A stretch of 64,000 nt of DNA. It comes from Haliclona indistincta. Lineage: Eukaryota > Porifera > Demospongiae > Haplosclerida > Chalinidae. This document shows, piece by piece, positions 21,301-31,705 of the stretch. Numbering within the stretch: position 1 is the first letter of the stretch; every line of letters starts with the position of its first letter. The position numbers and the translations under genes were made by a program. The stretch spans positions 5,073,294 through 5,137,293 of the forward strand of contig OZ024790.1 in assembly GCA_964017065.1 (NCBI GenBank), written 5' to 3'. Below the pieces are notes generated by a model. It made no database searches, was not told the DNA's origin, and saw nothing but the letters and a program-made list of their open reading frames with translations.

Positions 21301-24300
21301 ATAGATGACCGCTGGTGATCGATGGTAGTTGTTGTTTCTCATTACTGGATTTAGCTAGCACTATGAATGCTTCAGCGGCAAGAAACTTTCTGTTGCATGG
21401 TCTACAGATATACTCCGAGTGTCCACTGATTGCCACAACTGGACTGTTGATCACTCTGCTCAGTCTTTCCCAATGCCTGATCTTGAAAACAGTGTCACAC
21501 TGTGTTTAGAAATTACAGATCTAGTGCAGATTCTGCATAAAGCAGATGAAGCCATAATGACTGCCACACTGTTGATTCAGCTGTTTTAATAATTATTGTA
21601 CCATGCGGTTGTTAACCCTTTAATTACTAAATTATCCAGCTGAAATTTTAACCTCGTAAATGCTGACCACTTCTCTCGTGAATATCTCGTGTGTCTTTTG
21701 TGCTACTGGTCTCAAATTTGCGTCCTTTTACCCCAGTGAGTAGCCGCAAATGTCCACACTCAAGTCGGTCAATATGCCCCTCCCACTTCGAAAGTGAAGC
21801 CGATAAAGTGCAACGACCTCGTCAAATTTTGCTCAAAGTTAGTACTTTGGGGCTGGCTGCTGAAAAGTACACACAAATAGCAGTGGTTTTGGTGAGTGCA
21901 AAATGTACCCCAGATCATAGAGAATGCACAAAAATGTGTTTGCGAGCACCCTGAAGCCATAAAATGTCCAATTTTTCTTGGTAGCCATTTTGTTTTTCCT
22001 GAAATGTTGTGAAATTTGCACTGAAGCCATAGAAAAATGCAAAACGGTCAATTTTGCGGTTATTTGTATTCTTCAATTTGGCTTAATTTTGGGATGTTTT
22101 AACACTTTTTGATAAAGTTATGGTGTCTGAAGTATGTATGTCGCCAAATGGCGACAATAGAGGTTAAAGGGTTAATGGATTCAGCATTTATTAACCCTTT
22201 AAGGCCTATAGCGGCTTTAGGCGCCATAATTGACTCCGCCTACTCTAGACGTCATAGAAAGTGCAAAAAGTGCTCTAGAAAGGTCAAATCCAGTTTATTT
22301 GCAAAAGATGACTTTACCTGAAAAAACCACCTGCTTTTCGGCGCGCCCTCCCCACTAAAACGTACAGCACGGGGGGAATTTTAAAGGGGGTGTCGCCCCG
22401 TTAACCCGGGGTTCGAAGGGGCGGAACCCCTCGCCACTTTTGGCATTTTTAAGGCTTCAGGATGCCCGGAAATGCATACTTGGGCATGGAACATGGTCTA
22501 AACTATGCTGTTTGCTCACCTGGACACCACCAGGTTTCACAAGGACTAAACGAAGACCAAAATTGGCTGGAAAATGACGAGGTCGCAGCACTTAAGCGGC
22601 TTCAGTTCCGAAGTGGGAGTGGCCATCTCAGAGTTTAGTACATGGTTGTAAACTTTGACATACCAGGAAACAACAGTGCTAGTTTGGAACAGCTAATGTA
22701 CTGCATGTTGTAGAAAATGCAAGACAAACTGTCAGTTTAGACAAACTGTCAGTTTAGAGCAAGTCGAATTTTCGTCAAAATAATTCAGTCCCTAAAGAGT
22801 TAACGTATGAATAATATTATTACTTACGCGCACTGTCGCACAAGCGCACTATTACCCTTGCATTGTGTATGTACGTACCAGGCCCAATTTTTCGCCGTTC
22901 CGTTGCGTTTCTGCGTTGCGAAAAATTCGGCCTGGGGATCCGGGACGAGGCTATAACAGACTCCATGCCCATTCCATCATTCTGTTTGAACAAAGATTTA
23001 TGAGACTACGTAACCGGGATTGGAAACGACGGTCTGATGTCAATAGCAACGCGTACAAACCACGTGAAGCACTCCGTGTCCGATCGAAAGAGCTGATTTT
23101 TGGGCTAATTTTTGGCCTTTGTGGCTCGTTTGCTGGAAAGCTCAAGGCGCTTCAAGAAATCCAACCAGCTTTTCAGACTCAATGCGCTCTCTTCTCGGTG
23201 ATGGTAAAAGCTTAAAACCGAGATCACTTTAAAGTGCGTTTGCAGGGATCCCTTCTGCGAGTTACTGAAGCTTCTGGTGGTTTACTTGGTTGTTTCTAAG
23301 TGTCAACCAATGCCTGCTGTATAAAGTAGTGTGGTATTTGCCTGCATTAGCAATTTGTGTAGAACAAAATTGTCGCTAGAGTAGAGAATTTAGCTGTTTT
23401 TAGTCGATTCACGGGAATCCCTTTTGGGACAATACCAAGCAACTGGAAGCCAAGACAGCCTTGCAGCTTAAAAGATCGACAATTGTTCCATACAACTGAA
23501 TGGGTAGTACCATCGATCCATTTGTTTGTAGCATTCAGTGTGCCTGTGAAATACCGGCTTTCTCGTTCGTTTCAAACCAAAAAGGCCTGCTACAGTATCG
23601 AAAAAGTATGGAAACAAGATTTTGAAATAAAAAGGAATAGCAGTATGATGCTACCTCCCTAAATTAACTGCTTTCGATAGTTGTGGTTAATTTAATAGGG
23701 AGGTAGCATTATACTGCTATTCTTACAATCCTTTTCATTTCAAAATCTTGCTTCCATACTTTTTCGATAAATGTACCAACCCTAAATCTCTTGCATTTTG
23801 ATTAAAACGTTTTTATTACTTGTAAGACTAGAGTTCTTTATCTTAGTGTCAAAACAACAATTCATGCTGTATAGTTGAGTGTTATTATGAACCTGGATGT
23901 CTTCCTAGTGAATGACTAGCTTCTCTCCTTTCAGTATTCAGCTACTGCTGGACAGTTCACCAGAAACAAAAGAGCTGGTCGATTCATCCTCTCCTCCTGC
24001 TGACCTAATTGACTATGACTATGTAACTGCTATCAAAACGTCAGTTCACACATACACACACACACACACGCTCTTCTCTCTTAATTCACATGTCACCATT
24101 ACTAGGGAGTACGAATCTCTCAAGGAGAGAGAAACAGCTCTAACCAATGAGCTGGTTGAAGAAACTACAACTCTCAGAAGAAAAGTAAGTTGTCTTTTTG
24201 TTTAGCTGTCAGTTAGTTATCCTTCTTTGTCGGTCGGTAATACCTATAGCTGAGACAGTCAGATCTTCAGCTACAGGAGGTTCGTAGCCAGCTCAAAGAA

Positions 24301-25992
24301 AAAGGTACTATAAAGTGTATCCTTTGGTTGTCTCTTTCTGCCTATGTCACACACGATTGCAGTATGATAGTATTGTGTTGTTGTGTTGAACTCTACTGTG
24401 TTGTCTGTTCAGATGAAGCGATAGAGAAAGCTCACGATGAGCTGACAGGAGCGAGAGATGAAGTAGAGGCATGGCAGTTTTGGTATGAATCAGAGAGGGA
24501 AACTTCTGAGAGGGCAGTAATCGAGGCTGCTGAGCTTAGGAAACAGCTTGAAACACTTCAAAAGTGAGATTTGTTGATAAATTACTCACCACACAACTAT
24601 GCAGTAATACTGTGTTGTATAAGACTAGAGTTCTTTATCTTAGTGTCAAAACAACAATTCATGCTGTATAGTTGAGTGTTATTATGAACCTGGATGTCTT
24701 CCTAGTGAATGACTAGCTTCTCTCCTTTCAGTATTCAGCTACTGCTGGACAGTAGTTCATCAGAAACACAACAGCTGGTCAATTCATCCTCTCCTACTGA
24801 CCTAACTAACTATGTAATTGCTATCAAAACGTCAGTTCACACATACACACACACACACGCTCTTCTCTCTTAATTCACATGTCACCATTACTAGGGAGTA
24901 CGAATCTCTCAAGGAGAGAAAAACAGCTCTACACAATGAGCTGGTTGAAGAAACTACAACTCTCAGAAGAAAAGTGAGTTGTCTTTTGTTTAGCTGTCAG
25001 TTAGTTATCCTTCTTTGTCGGTCGGTAATACCTATAGCTGAGACAGTCAGATCTTCAGCTACAGGAGGTTCGTAGCCAGCTCAAAGAAAAAGACTCACTT
25101 CTCAAAGAAAAAGGTACTATAAAGTGTATCCTTTGGTTGTCTCTTTCTGCCTATGTCACACACGATTGCAGTATGATAGTATTGTGTTGTTGTGTTGAAC
25201 TCTACTGTGTTGTCTGTTCAGATGAAGCGATAGAGAAAGCTCACGATGAGCTGACAGGAGCGAGAGATGAAGTAGGGGCATGGCAGTTTTGGTATGAATC
25301 AGAGAGGGAAACTTCTGAGAGGGCAGTAATCGAGGCTGCTGAGCTTAGGAAACAGCTTGAAACACTTCAAAAGTGAGATTTGTTCATAAATTACTCACCA
25401 CACAACTATGCAGTAATACTGTGTTGTATAAGACTAGAGTTCTTTATCTTAGTGTCAAAACAACAATTCATGCTGTATAGTTGAGTGTTATTATGAACCT
25501 GGATGTCTTCCTAGTGAATGACTAGCTTCTCTCCTTTCAGTATTCAGCTACTGCTGGACAGTAGTTCATCAGAAACACAACAGCTGGTCAATTCATCCTC
25601 TCCTACTGACCTAACTAACTATGTAATTGCTATCAAAACGTCAGTTCACACATACACACACACACACTCTTTTCTCTTAATTCACATGTCACCATTACTA
25701 GGGAGTACGAAGAGAGGCTACTCAAAGACAAAACAAAGCTGGTTGAAGAAACTACAACTCTCAGAAGAAAAGTGAGTTGTCTTTTTGTTTAGCTGTCAGT
25801 TAGTTATCCTTCTTTGTCGGTCGGTAATACCTATAGCTGAGACTGTCAGATCTTGAGCTACAGGCGGTTCGTAACCAGCTCGCCTTAAACAAGAGTGACA
25901 TCCAATCACTCAAACAAGAAAAAGACAGTTTACACCGAAAAGTGGAACTTCTTGAGAGAGCCATTGAGTCACCAAATTCACAAAAGATTTGA
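18329..25992 (+). CDS. TRAIP: TRAIP-like RING-H2 / coiled-coil ubiquitin ligase
   Basis: Sixteen exons join in phase to 499 residues: 18329-18389, 18491-18515, 18565-18715, 18912-18966, 19075-19225, 23935-24039, 24106-24184, 24271-24304, 24413-24563, 24732-24830, 24895-24973, 25059-25113, 25222-25372, 25541-25639, 25702-25771, 25858-25992. Residues 5-43 form a complete C3H2C3 RING: Cys5, Cys8, Cys21, His23, His26, Cys29, Cys40, Cys43, with CLIQWL and NCPQC as in TRAIP. The rest is coiled coil built from three rounds of a four-exon cassette (LQEVRSQLKEK / DEAIEKAHDELTGARDEV / NIQLLLDSS / EYESLKER). TRAIP is a replisome-associated E3 that ubiquitylates stalled CMG helicase. N-terminal RING plus coiled coil fits it; assignment to that exact orthologue is inference. 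The intron between 19225 and 23935 holds a composite mobile insertion. A possible lost C-terminal exon lies at 26078-26316. Confidence 0.75.
20095..20520 (+). pseudogene. RecQ-like DNA helicase fragment (frameshifted)
   Basis: Reading across two frames gives the hallmark order of an SF2 RecQ-type N-lobe: a LKPKQEGAVYHLYHGQDVFA-type motif 0 segment, Walker A WFPTGYGKS, motif Ia VLVISPLVSLMVDQV with GVSAG after it, and LLYTAPEAI near the end. The frame breaks right after the Walker A Ser (TAG at about 20212; the partner segment LVSFLFDY continues in another frame). No DEAH motif or C-lobe follows, so it is a relic. It probably supplied a helicase to the enclosing transposon, although host-gene capture is also possible. 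Confidence 0.65.
20481..21530 (-). pseudogene. Cys-rich transposon-associated protein, minus strand
   Basis: Two blocks of one protein appear. The first, from about 21510 to 21164, has CDTVFK..YICRPCNRKFLAAEAF followed by a basic TPRKRAK stretch. The second, from about 20846 to 20481, has AIFNNAMLRDEVLMRVCSIV, DDECASLCRKKAKPV and a MTLDEVENL tail. The arrangement (two CxxC-like halves, then a DxECxxLC block) matches the ORF in the related element at 45733-46134 for its first half, which argues that both are the element's own protein. I cannot name the superfamily. The frame between the blocks is broken, or an intron intervenes. Confidence 0.45.
21616..22171. mobile_element. TTAA-flanked MITE, TIR CCCTTTAA
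   Basis: CCCTTTAA at 21616 and TTAAAGGG ending at 22171 are inverted ends flanked by TTAA (21612-21615, 22172-22175), as in piggyBac-type elements. It is related to the neighbouring element at 22195, with shared internal sequence in inverted orientation (CGACCTCGTCA). Confidence 0.75.
22195..22799. mobile_element. Second TTAA-flanked MITE, TIR CYCTTTARGG
   Basis: The left end CCCTTTAAGG after TTAA (22191-22194) pairs with the right end CCTAAAGAG before TTAA (22800-22803). Contains a GC-rich hairpin (GTTCGAAGGGGCGGAAC). It lies only 16 bp from the previous one. Confidence 0.65.
23598..23767. mobile_element. MITE copy, TIR TCGAAAAAGTATGG
   Basis: 170-bp hairpin element flanked by TA (23596-23597, 23768-23769), without the nested insertion found in its sister at 14768-15088. 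It has a strong internal inverted repeat (GAGGTAGCAT..ATGCTACCTC). Confidence 0.8.
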
Positions 25993-26077
25993 AAAGAATT
26001 TTAGAAAGGTGTGCGGGTATTAGTAGAGTATTCCTTCTCTCTCCTTTACTTTTCTCTCTCACTCACTCCAATGCCAG

Positions 26078-26316
26078 ATGCAGTCAGAAATTTAATCAAG
26101 TTGGCCAATCCTGTTCTTGCTAAGGAAGAATGCTATGATTCAACCGATTCTGTTTCCGCAACAGAACGCAAATCTTTGTCCTGACCTCCATTCAGCAACT
26201 CAGTTCATAACAAGAAATATAAATTTGCTCCTCATCAAGGTAGTGGTGTATTCAAGAAGCCCACCTCTAGGACAACATTACAAACAGACAAGCTTGTGCA
26301 CAAATTGAAATTCTAA
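26078..26316 (+). pseudogene. Orphan C-terminal exon of the TRAIP-like gene
   Basis: After a pyrimidine-rich acceptor (ending CCAATGCCAG) a frame reads DAVRNLIKLANPVL..SATERKSLS, meets a TGA at 26182-26184, and continues open as PPFSNSVHNKKYKFAPHQGS and GVFKKPTSRTTLQTD to TAA at 26314-26316. The basic, polar composition and the KL..KLKF end resemble the tail of TRAIP proteins. The upstream exon stops at 25992, and a shift of frame there (KDLKRILER, donor GTGTGC) would lead into this exon. So either the gene was recently shortened or there are two sequence errors. Confidence 0.45.
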
Positions 26317-27100
26317 TTATTATTATTATTACAATGTAGTGAAAATACAGCAGTGGGAATTATGAATTTTGTTATTGGTAGACCCAAAACTAGACTACAT
26401 GTACTTTGTGCTGTCTGCTAGTCACTTGTGGACACAGTGGTTTTTAGAGTATCAGTGTGCAGCCAAAGTACTTAGCACAGTATCATGTCAATCTAGACTA
26501 ATAATTATTATTGTGACAGCTAAAATTAGAATGTTACACTGGCTCTAGAGAAGCTCAACTATTGATGCTGGTAGTGCCAGATGCATCTATATGGTTTCGT
26601 CTGCAAAAATGGTCATTAAAATCACGAAATTTAGGTCCCACTATCGGCAATGATAATGTATCATTTTGACAGCACAGCACAAACTAGTTGTACTGTAAAC
26701 AAGATACTGGAATGCACAATACTTGTGTAACTAGACAATGCTTGCTATCAAAGGTAATACAATCCTTGTACATCCAGCTGGAGCAGCTTTGTCAGTCAGA
26801 TATCATGGCGTCACAGTCAGCTCTTACCATTGTTTATCGATACTTGTTTTTCGTTCCAGATTCTGTCTCTCATGTATACACAACTTGATGACTCTCAACA
26901 TTAACTTGCTCAACTTGTTAAGTACACGAGTATAGTTTGAATGGACAGCAGCACAGTACAGTCCTTCATCAATGTTGTGACAGTGTCCTCATCAATCCTT
27001 TAACCCCTTCAACTCTGACCTTGTTTCAGTCTCAAACATTCTCTCACTTCTGCTCCTCTACCCAGCTAGCTGTGTCTTGGTCAACAGATCTGTGCATAAG
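26317..27100. other. Intergenic, AT-rich
   Basis: Short (ATT)n run at 26317-26330, otherwise no repeat or exon recognised. It separates the TRAIP-like gene from the first zinc-finger paralogue. Confidence 0.5.
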
Positions 27101-27780
27101 GAGTAGGCATAAATGAGTGAGGGAGTGAATGAGCAAATGAAGTGAAAGCTACACTCACCAGCTGAACAGAGCATACTTCCAGCTGATGAATGAATGGATT
27201 GACTAGAAGAGCTAAAAGCACACCATCGAATAAGTCAGCAAGCCAGATGCTAGTCTTCTGTCTAAATAGTTTACAGCTGAAATAGTATGTACATTGTGAG
27301 ATTAGACAGTAAGTCAGGAGTACCTTACTTTAAAATTTCAAATTTGCGCGCCGAATAGAGGCATACACACGTCACATCCATATTCACCTCCTCAAAAGAG
27401 AAGAGTACCCCAAAATGGCGAGTACATGTCTTCCACTGCAAGTTGCAGTACTCAGTTAAACAGATTTGGTCTGTCTAGCTCGTGCGTAGGATAGTCCCTT
27501 AGGACGTTCTTGAAGGTAGTCAGGTACAATAGCAGGGTTGTACGTACAGTACATGCCAGACTGTTTGAAATTCTGACTTCTACTGTATATTTACTGCACT
27601 CACTACTACTAATATAACAAGAGTTTATAATGTCAGTTTTTGAATCCGCATTGTTCCCAGTGTAATTATTTGTCTTTAAATTTTCGCGCGCTAGATGAAA
27701 AGAAATGACACGCCCATAAACACGTTTGCATATTGAGTCAGTTGAGTGACGACTACATGTACTGGCACCTTAGATCTTAG
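27101..27780 (+). promoter_or_regulatory. Type-1 5' flank of zinc-finger copy A
   Basis: About 680 bp immediately upstream of the copy A ATG, repeated nearly intact upstream of copy C (36067-36763) and copy F (58062-58736). Shared marks: AGTGAGGGAGTGAATGAGCA at the far end, CCAAAATGGCGAGTACATGT in the middle and GACACGCCCATAA about 80 bp before the ATG. Because it directly precedes three intact copies it is the likely promoter block; which elements act is not visible. Confidence 0.6.
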
Positions 27781-30359
27781 ATGTCTTCCACTGCACGTTG
27801 TGAGTCTACCAGCTGGTGTATGGTGTTACTAGTAATGTTGTCCTCCTCGTGTAGTGAACGGTCTGTCCGCTCGACGCCGCTGTGTATCAGAAACAGCTAC
27901 ACGTGGCGATGGTTAGCATATCTAGCACAGGTTATAGCTTGGGTGATCCTCTCTCCTCTTCAGCCATTCCTCACCAACTGCTAGCCAAGATTGACCAGGT
28001 CCTCTCACTAGCTCACACTCACAACCTCCCTACAGTTACACCCACTCAAGTACTCAACCATCTTGACCTTGCCTACCAATATGGTCGACTGGTCCCACAC
28101 ACACCAGCATTGGACGAGTATGGCAGAGCTTACAAGAGCTACTTGGATAGTTTAGCAGAGGGAGAGGAAGACAGGACGAGAGAGGAGTTGGAGAAATGTG
28201 AACAATGCTCAGGTACAGCATCATGTTATAATCAGCTCATGATGTCCCCTCTCGATCCTTTCAGAGAAGGCAGTTGAAGAAGCTGTGAGGAACTGTGAGC
28301 TGGTGAAGAGGAGAGAGCAGGAGGAAGAGGATACAGTGACTCTTGTGGAACTAGAGAAGCAACGTGTTGAAGCATTGAATCTAGTGGAGAAGGAGAGGGA
28401 TATTGTGGAGCAGGAGAGAGCTGTGTATGACAGTATTGCAAACAAGATCAGTAAGAGACACACGTCACACAATATACTGATGTATTAATGTACTCACACA
28501 GAGAAACTCAAGAGTGATTTACATGATGCCATGTATAATTTCGATGTGGAGTTCACAGCGACAATGAGAGACTTGAAGACAAAGAGGTTCACTAACCTTG
28601 GGAGACAGGAGCAGCTGAATGAGAGATTATGCAATCTTGAGAACAGTGTGATAGAGCAACGAGTTCAGGAGACAGAAGTGAGAGAATATTTGAGAGAAAG
28701 CAGGTCAGAGTTGAAGGGGTTAAAGGATCGATGGAGAACATTGTCAACATTGATCAATCATGAACAACACTGGATTGGTACAATAGGCAAGGTGAGTGAG
28801 CGAGCAAGTGAGTAGGAGAGCGAGTGTGAGTGACACTCTTTCTCTCATTCATAGAAGTACTATGATGTGTTCTCAGAGCTCAATACTGCAGACCAGGACA
28901 CACACTTAGAGGCAGCCATCAGTATCTTGGACACTATGGAAGGTGTGGCTAGCTGAGACACTATACTAGCATGTACTGTGATGGTCTGTTCAGAGTGTAT
29001 ACAGCTAGTCACAGAGGATGCAGTCAACAAGAAGAGGCGTGGTCTTGAGGAGCAGCAACAGGAGTGGAGTGATGTGAAGCTACAGTACTTGCTACAGCTA
29101 CGACACTCCATTGTAACGTGTGTGTGCATACACAAGATGAGAGATAAGGAAAGCAGTGAGAGTCATGATAAGGTACCAACCTTACTCATCCTGCCTGCTG
29201 CACTGTGTCTCTCTCTATTATCAGAGACTGGGTGAGCTATTTGAGGAGCTATCAGTCGTCAGTGATCAGATACACTCACTCAACCCTCTCATTGAACTGG
29301 TCACAGTAGATACTGTTTGTGAGTGATAATTTATATTGTTCTACTTCAACTTTTTGCACAATAAATTTTAGATGAGTCTACAGTACAGCATGTTACCCAG
29401 GCTAGCCGTGGTGTGGGCGTGGCAAACACTAGTATCCATGGTATTGTCTGTAAGAGTCATCAAACAGCACAGATAGATCAGGAGACAGATTGTGAGCCAG
29501 TGTTGATGGAGGAGAACGAAACGACGGCTGAGGAACATGATGAGAGCGTGGATGAGAATGTGCTAGGAGAGAATGAGGACCAGGACGAGAATGAGGAGGA
29601 AGAGAATGAGTCAGAGAGTGAGGACAGGAATGAGTCCGAGAGTGAGGACTGGAATGAGTCCGAGAGTGAGGACAAAGATTTTGATGAAGAGGTAGGCAGT
29701 GTTTTAGCTTTTCTTCTTATCGTTCCTAATAATCTATTGTACAACAGCAGATTACCACTGACCACACCCAAACAGTGAATACTGAAGAACCTGTTGATGC
29801 AGTAAGGTCTGAACCATCTGAGGAAGGTTGTTCATCTCAATCTCTTTCAAGCATGTCACACCAGAGCCCACTCTGCCCTTACTCTGCAACAAAGCATCAA
29901 GTCTTAAAACTTCACATCCGTTCTCACTCCTTCAGTAGACAAACGCGCATTCAATCAGTAACTGATCAAGTTAAAGCCAAATGTCGAACTGGTCGCGTCC
30001 AAACCAAGAGGTTGCACCAATGCCCACACTGTTCCTACTCTACCAAACGGACTGACCATTTGAAAAGACACGTTTGTATCCATACTGGAGAGAAGCCATA
30101 CCCATGTGCCGAATGTGGGAAATGCTTCACTCGACTTTCACATCTCCAAGCACATAACCGCACCCATACTGGAGAGAAACCATACTCATGCACAGAATGT
30201 GGAAAATGCTTCACTCAACTTTCAAGTCTCCGAGCACATAACCGCACCCATACTGGAGAGAAACCATACTCATGCGCTGAATGTGGGAAGTGCTTCACTT
30301 GGCATTCAAGTCTCCGAAACCATAACCGCTCCCATACCAGAGAGAAACGTGTGCGATGA
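27781..30359 (+). CDS. Zinc-finger copy A: coiled coil / acidic / C2H2 (intact)
   Basis: Nine exons in phase, 678 residues: 27781-27799, 27964-28212, 28265-28450, 28502-28791, 28855-28942, 28994-29172, 29225-29318, 29372-29691, 29748-30359. Residues 1-89 are a novel N-terminal segment ([40 protein letters not shown]). Residues 90-368 are mainly charged coiled coil ([38 protein letters not shown]). Residues 369-475 hold an acidic stretch with (N)ESESED repeats. The last exon carries a degenerate finger ([18 protein letters not shown]), a divergent finger [21 protein letters not shown] and three Krueppel-type fingers joined by TGEKPY linkers; it ends HTREKRVR. A nuclear DNA-binding protein that oligomerises through its coiled coil is the natural reading; target and effect are unknown. 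Subtype 1 (one acidic exon). Confidence 0.88.
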
Positions 30360-30879
30360 TTTGCTCATTTGGATATTTGTGTTGCAGCTATCATTATCAA
30401 TACATGTTATAATTATTTGTGGTCATAATACTGATGTGCAGTTTGTAGGGACAGTGAGGGGCTCATGTTACAGTGCGTGGGCGAGCTCTAGTATTGCTCA
30501 AGGAGTCTAGCTGGGCTGAAATGTCATCTTCAGTCGGCACTACTGCTAGCCTTAAAGTTGTTTAGTCTTTATATTTTAGAGTCTGGAAATGGAACATACG
30601 TGAGCGACAACTTCATTTGCTTTTCTTTCAGCTTCACCATAATTATTTTCTCTGAGAATGTGCTCTTCATCGTATGAAGATGTCATAAGTTTATCAGTGT
30701 GTTGGTATAGTGGTTGCTAAGGAAAGTTTCTAAACAATGGTAGCACAGGAAGCGTCTACTACTGGATGTACCATATGGATGTAAGTCAGTAGCAAACACC
30801 GCTATTAGAAGACGCGGATCGGGAGACGACAACGGCTTACACAGCCAATTGCCAAATACTGTCTATCATCATCAGACCT
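30360..30879. other. 3' flank of copy A
   Basis: Contains GTGCGTGGGCGAGCTCTAGT and about 230 bp matching the 3' flank of copy C at 46513-46760, evidence that A and C are duplicates including downstream DNA. One unit of the TAGGGACAG..GGGGCT minisatellite (about 30446) is present here, against many near copy C. No gene. Confidence 0.7.
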
Positions 30880-31077
30880 TTAGCAGTTTTGGGCCGCAAA
30901 ACTCACCCCATCAGCAAAAGCTATTATGAAGAACGCTATGCATATAAATACATAACAACAAAACAAAAAGATACACAAAAACAACGAGGCCAGAAAATCA
31001 GTAAGGTCATTGGGCACTTTGTTCCAAATGGACACCACGGAGTGTTTGAAGGAGGATTTGTGATGATGTGTCCTCAC
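30880..31077 (-). pseudogene. Non-LTR retrotransposon C-terminal remnant
   Basis: A minus-strand reading KSSFKHSVVSIWNKVPNDL fits the conserved block near the end of LINE reverse-transcriptase ORFs (hydrophobic..W-N-x-L/V-P). It is followed by a hydrophobic run. No RT catalytic motif is nearby, so only the 3' end is present. Confidence 0.5.
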
Positions 31078-31105
31078 GAAAGAGTGGTAAAGAGGAAAGG
31101 AGTTC

Positions 31106-31205
31106 TTGTGCGAGGAGAGAGGGCGAGGGCTAGACGAGTAGATGCAAGGGCGTGGGCAAGTAGATGCAGAGGGCGAGTAGATGGAGAGAGGCGAGTAGAT
31201 GCACC
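31106..31205. repeat. GAGTAGATG / GGGCGAG minisatellite
   Basis: Irregular tandem repeats of about 20 bp built on GCGAGTAGATGCA. Non-coding. Confidence 0.7.
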
Positions 31206-31705
31206 ACGCCTTTTATAAGCCTATAGTGAGCTTGATTAGAACAGGCGGGAAATATAGAATAGAGCAAGCAAGAACGTAGTTTCACAGCGGTGGAGATAAA
31301 CCGGAATATCGAAGAAAATATCTGGTTCTGAAGCAATAAGTGATCATGACAATAGCACTGTTAAAATACAATACAAAAGTGCTATAAAATTATACTTGTG
31401 CTTGTGTCTTTTAGTCGTCCCTCTAGCCATCTCTTTCACCTGAATCCTTCTCTAATTTTCTCTGCCTTCCCTGTGAAAAGTGAATTAGTAATTTTGTTGA
31501 GCTCCTGCGTGAGGTCGCCCACGCATTACTGACTAATTACGAGCCCCGCCTACACTGGCAACAGTCATTTCTGAACTTCAGTAGCCACTCAATATTTAGT
31601 ACTGGTACTTTCTCCTGTTAAACTAGATTCTGGCTATGCCGCCGCATCGTTAGTTCACAAACTTACAGGCACAATGTCTGGACACTGTTGAAACGTTCTC
31701 GATTC

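Larger units (their letters stand above)
19848..22952. mobile_element. 3.1-kb TIR transposon, 10-bp target duplication
   Basis: Left end TAGCCTCGTCCCCAGGCC and right end (reverse) AGCCTCGTCCC..CCCAGGCC continue into about 100 bp of imperfect inverted repeat (AATTTTT..GCAACG, CCAGGCCCAAT, CAAGGGTAATAGTGCGC). The flanks ATAACAGACT at 19838-19847 and 22953-22962 are a perfect 10-bp duplication. Inside are a decayed RecQ-like helicase fragment (plus strand), a Cys-rich protein gene (minus strand) and two TTAA-flanked MITEs. The ends are related to those at 16406 and 44811. Confidence 0.85.
19282..23823. mobile_element. Composite insertion in a TRAIP-like intron
   Basis: Comparison with sister introns (TGTTGTATAAGACTAGAG at about 24614 and 25425) shows that about 4.5 kb has been inserted between TGTTGTAT (19281) and AAGACTAGAG (23824). 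It contains, outside in: an outer repeat starting with a small hairpin (ATGCCACG..CGTGGCAT) and sharing GGAAAACAAGATGGCGGCTA with 14008; the 19848-22952 TIR element; and a MITE near the right end. Outer boundaries show no clear target duplication. Bases 19290-19847 and 22963-23597 have no gene. Confidence 0.75.
18845..25857 (+). repeat. Tandemly duplicated four-exon coiled-coil cassette
   Basis: A cassette of about 800 bp, exons plus introns, occurs three times: 18845-24184 (split by the mobile insertion), 24205-24973 and 24990-25771, followed by a diverged partial unit. Introns are nearly identical, including a (CA)n tract before each fourth exon. The second unit lost 21 bp from its first exon and the third lost 9 bp from its last; both changes are multiples of three, so the frame survives. 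Confidence 0.9.

Noticed and set aside
22380..22440. GTTCGAAGGGGCGG resembling a tRNA B box
   Set aside because: No A box at the right distance, no cloverleaf; it is a GC-rich hairpin in a MITE.
27157..27285. Possible minus-strand exon in the type-1 flank reading LFRQKTSIWLADLFDGVLLA with a good donor
   Set aside because: The same stretch in the flanks of copies C and F carries a 1-bp length change that breaks the frame, so it is not conserved as coding.
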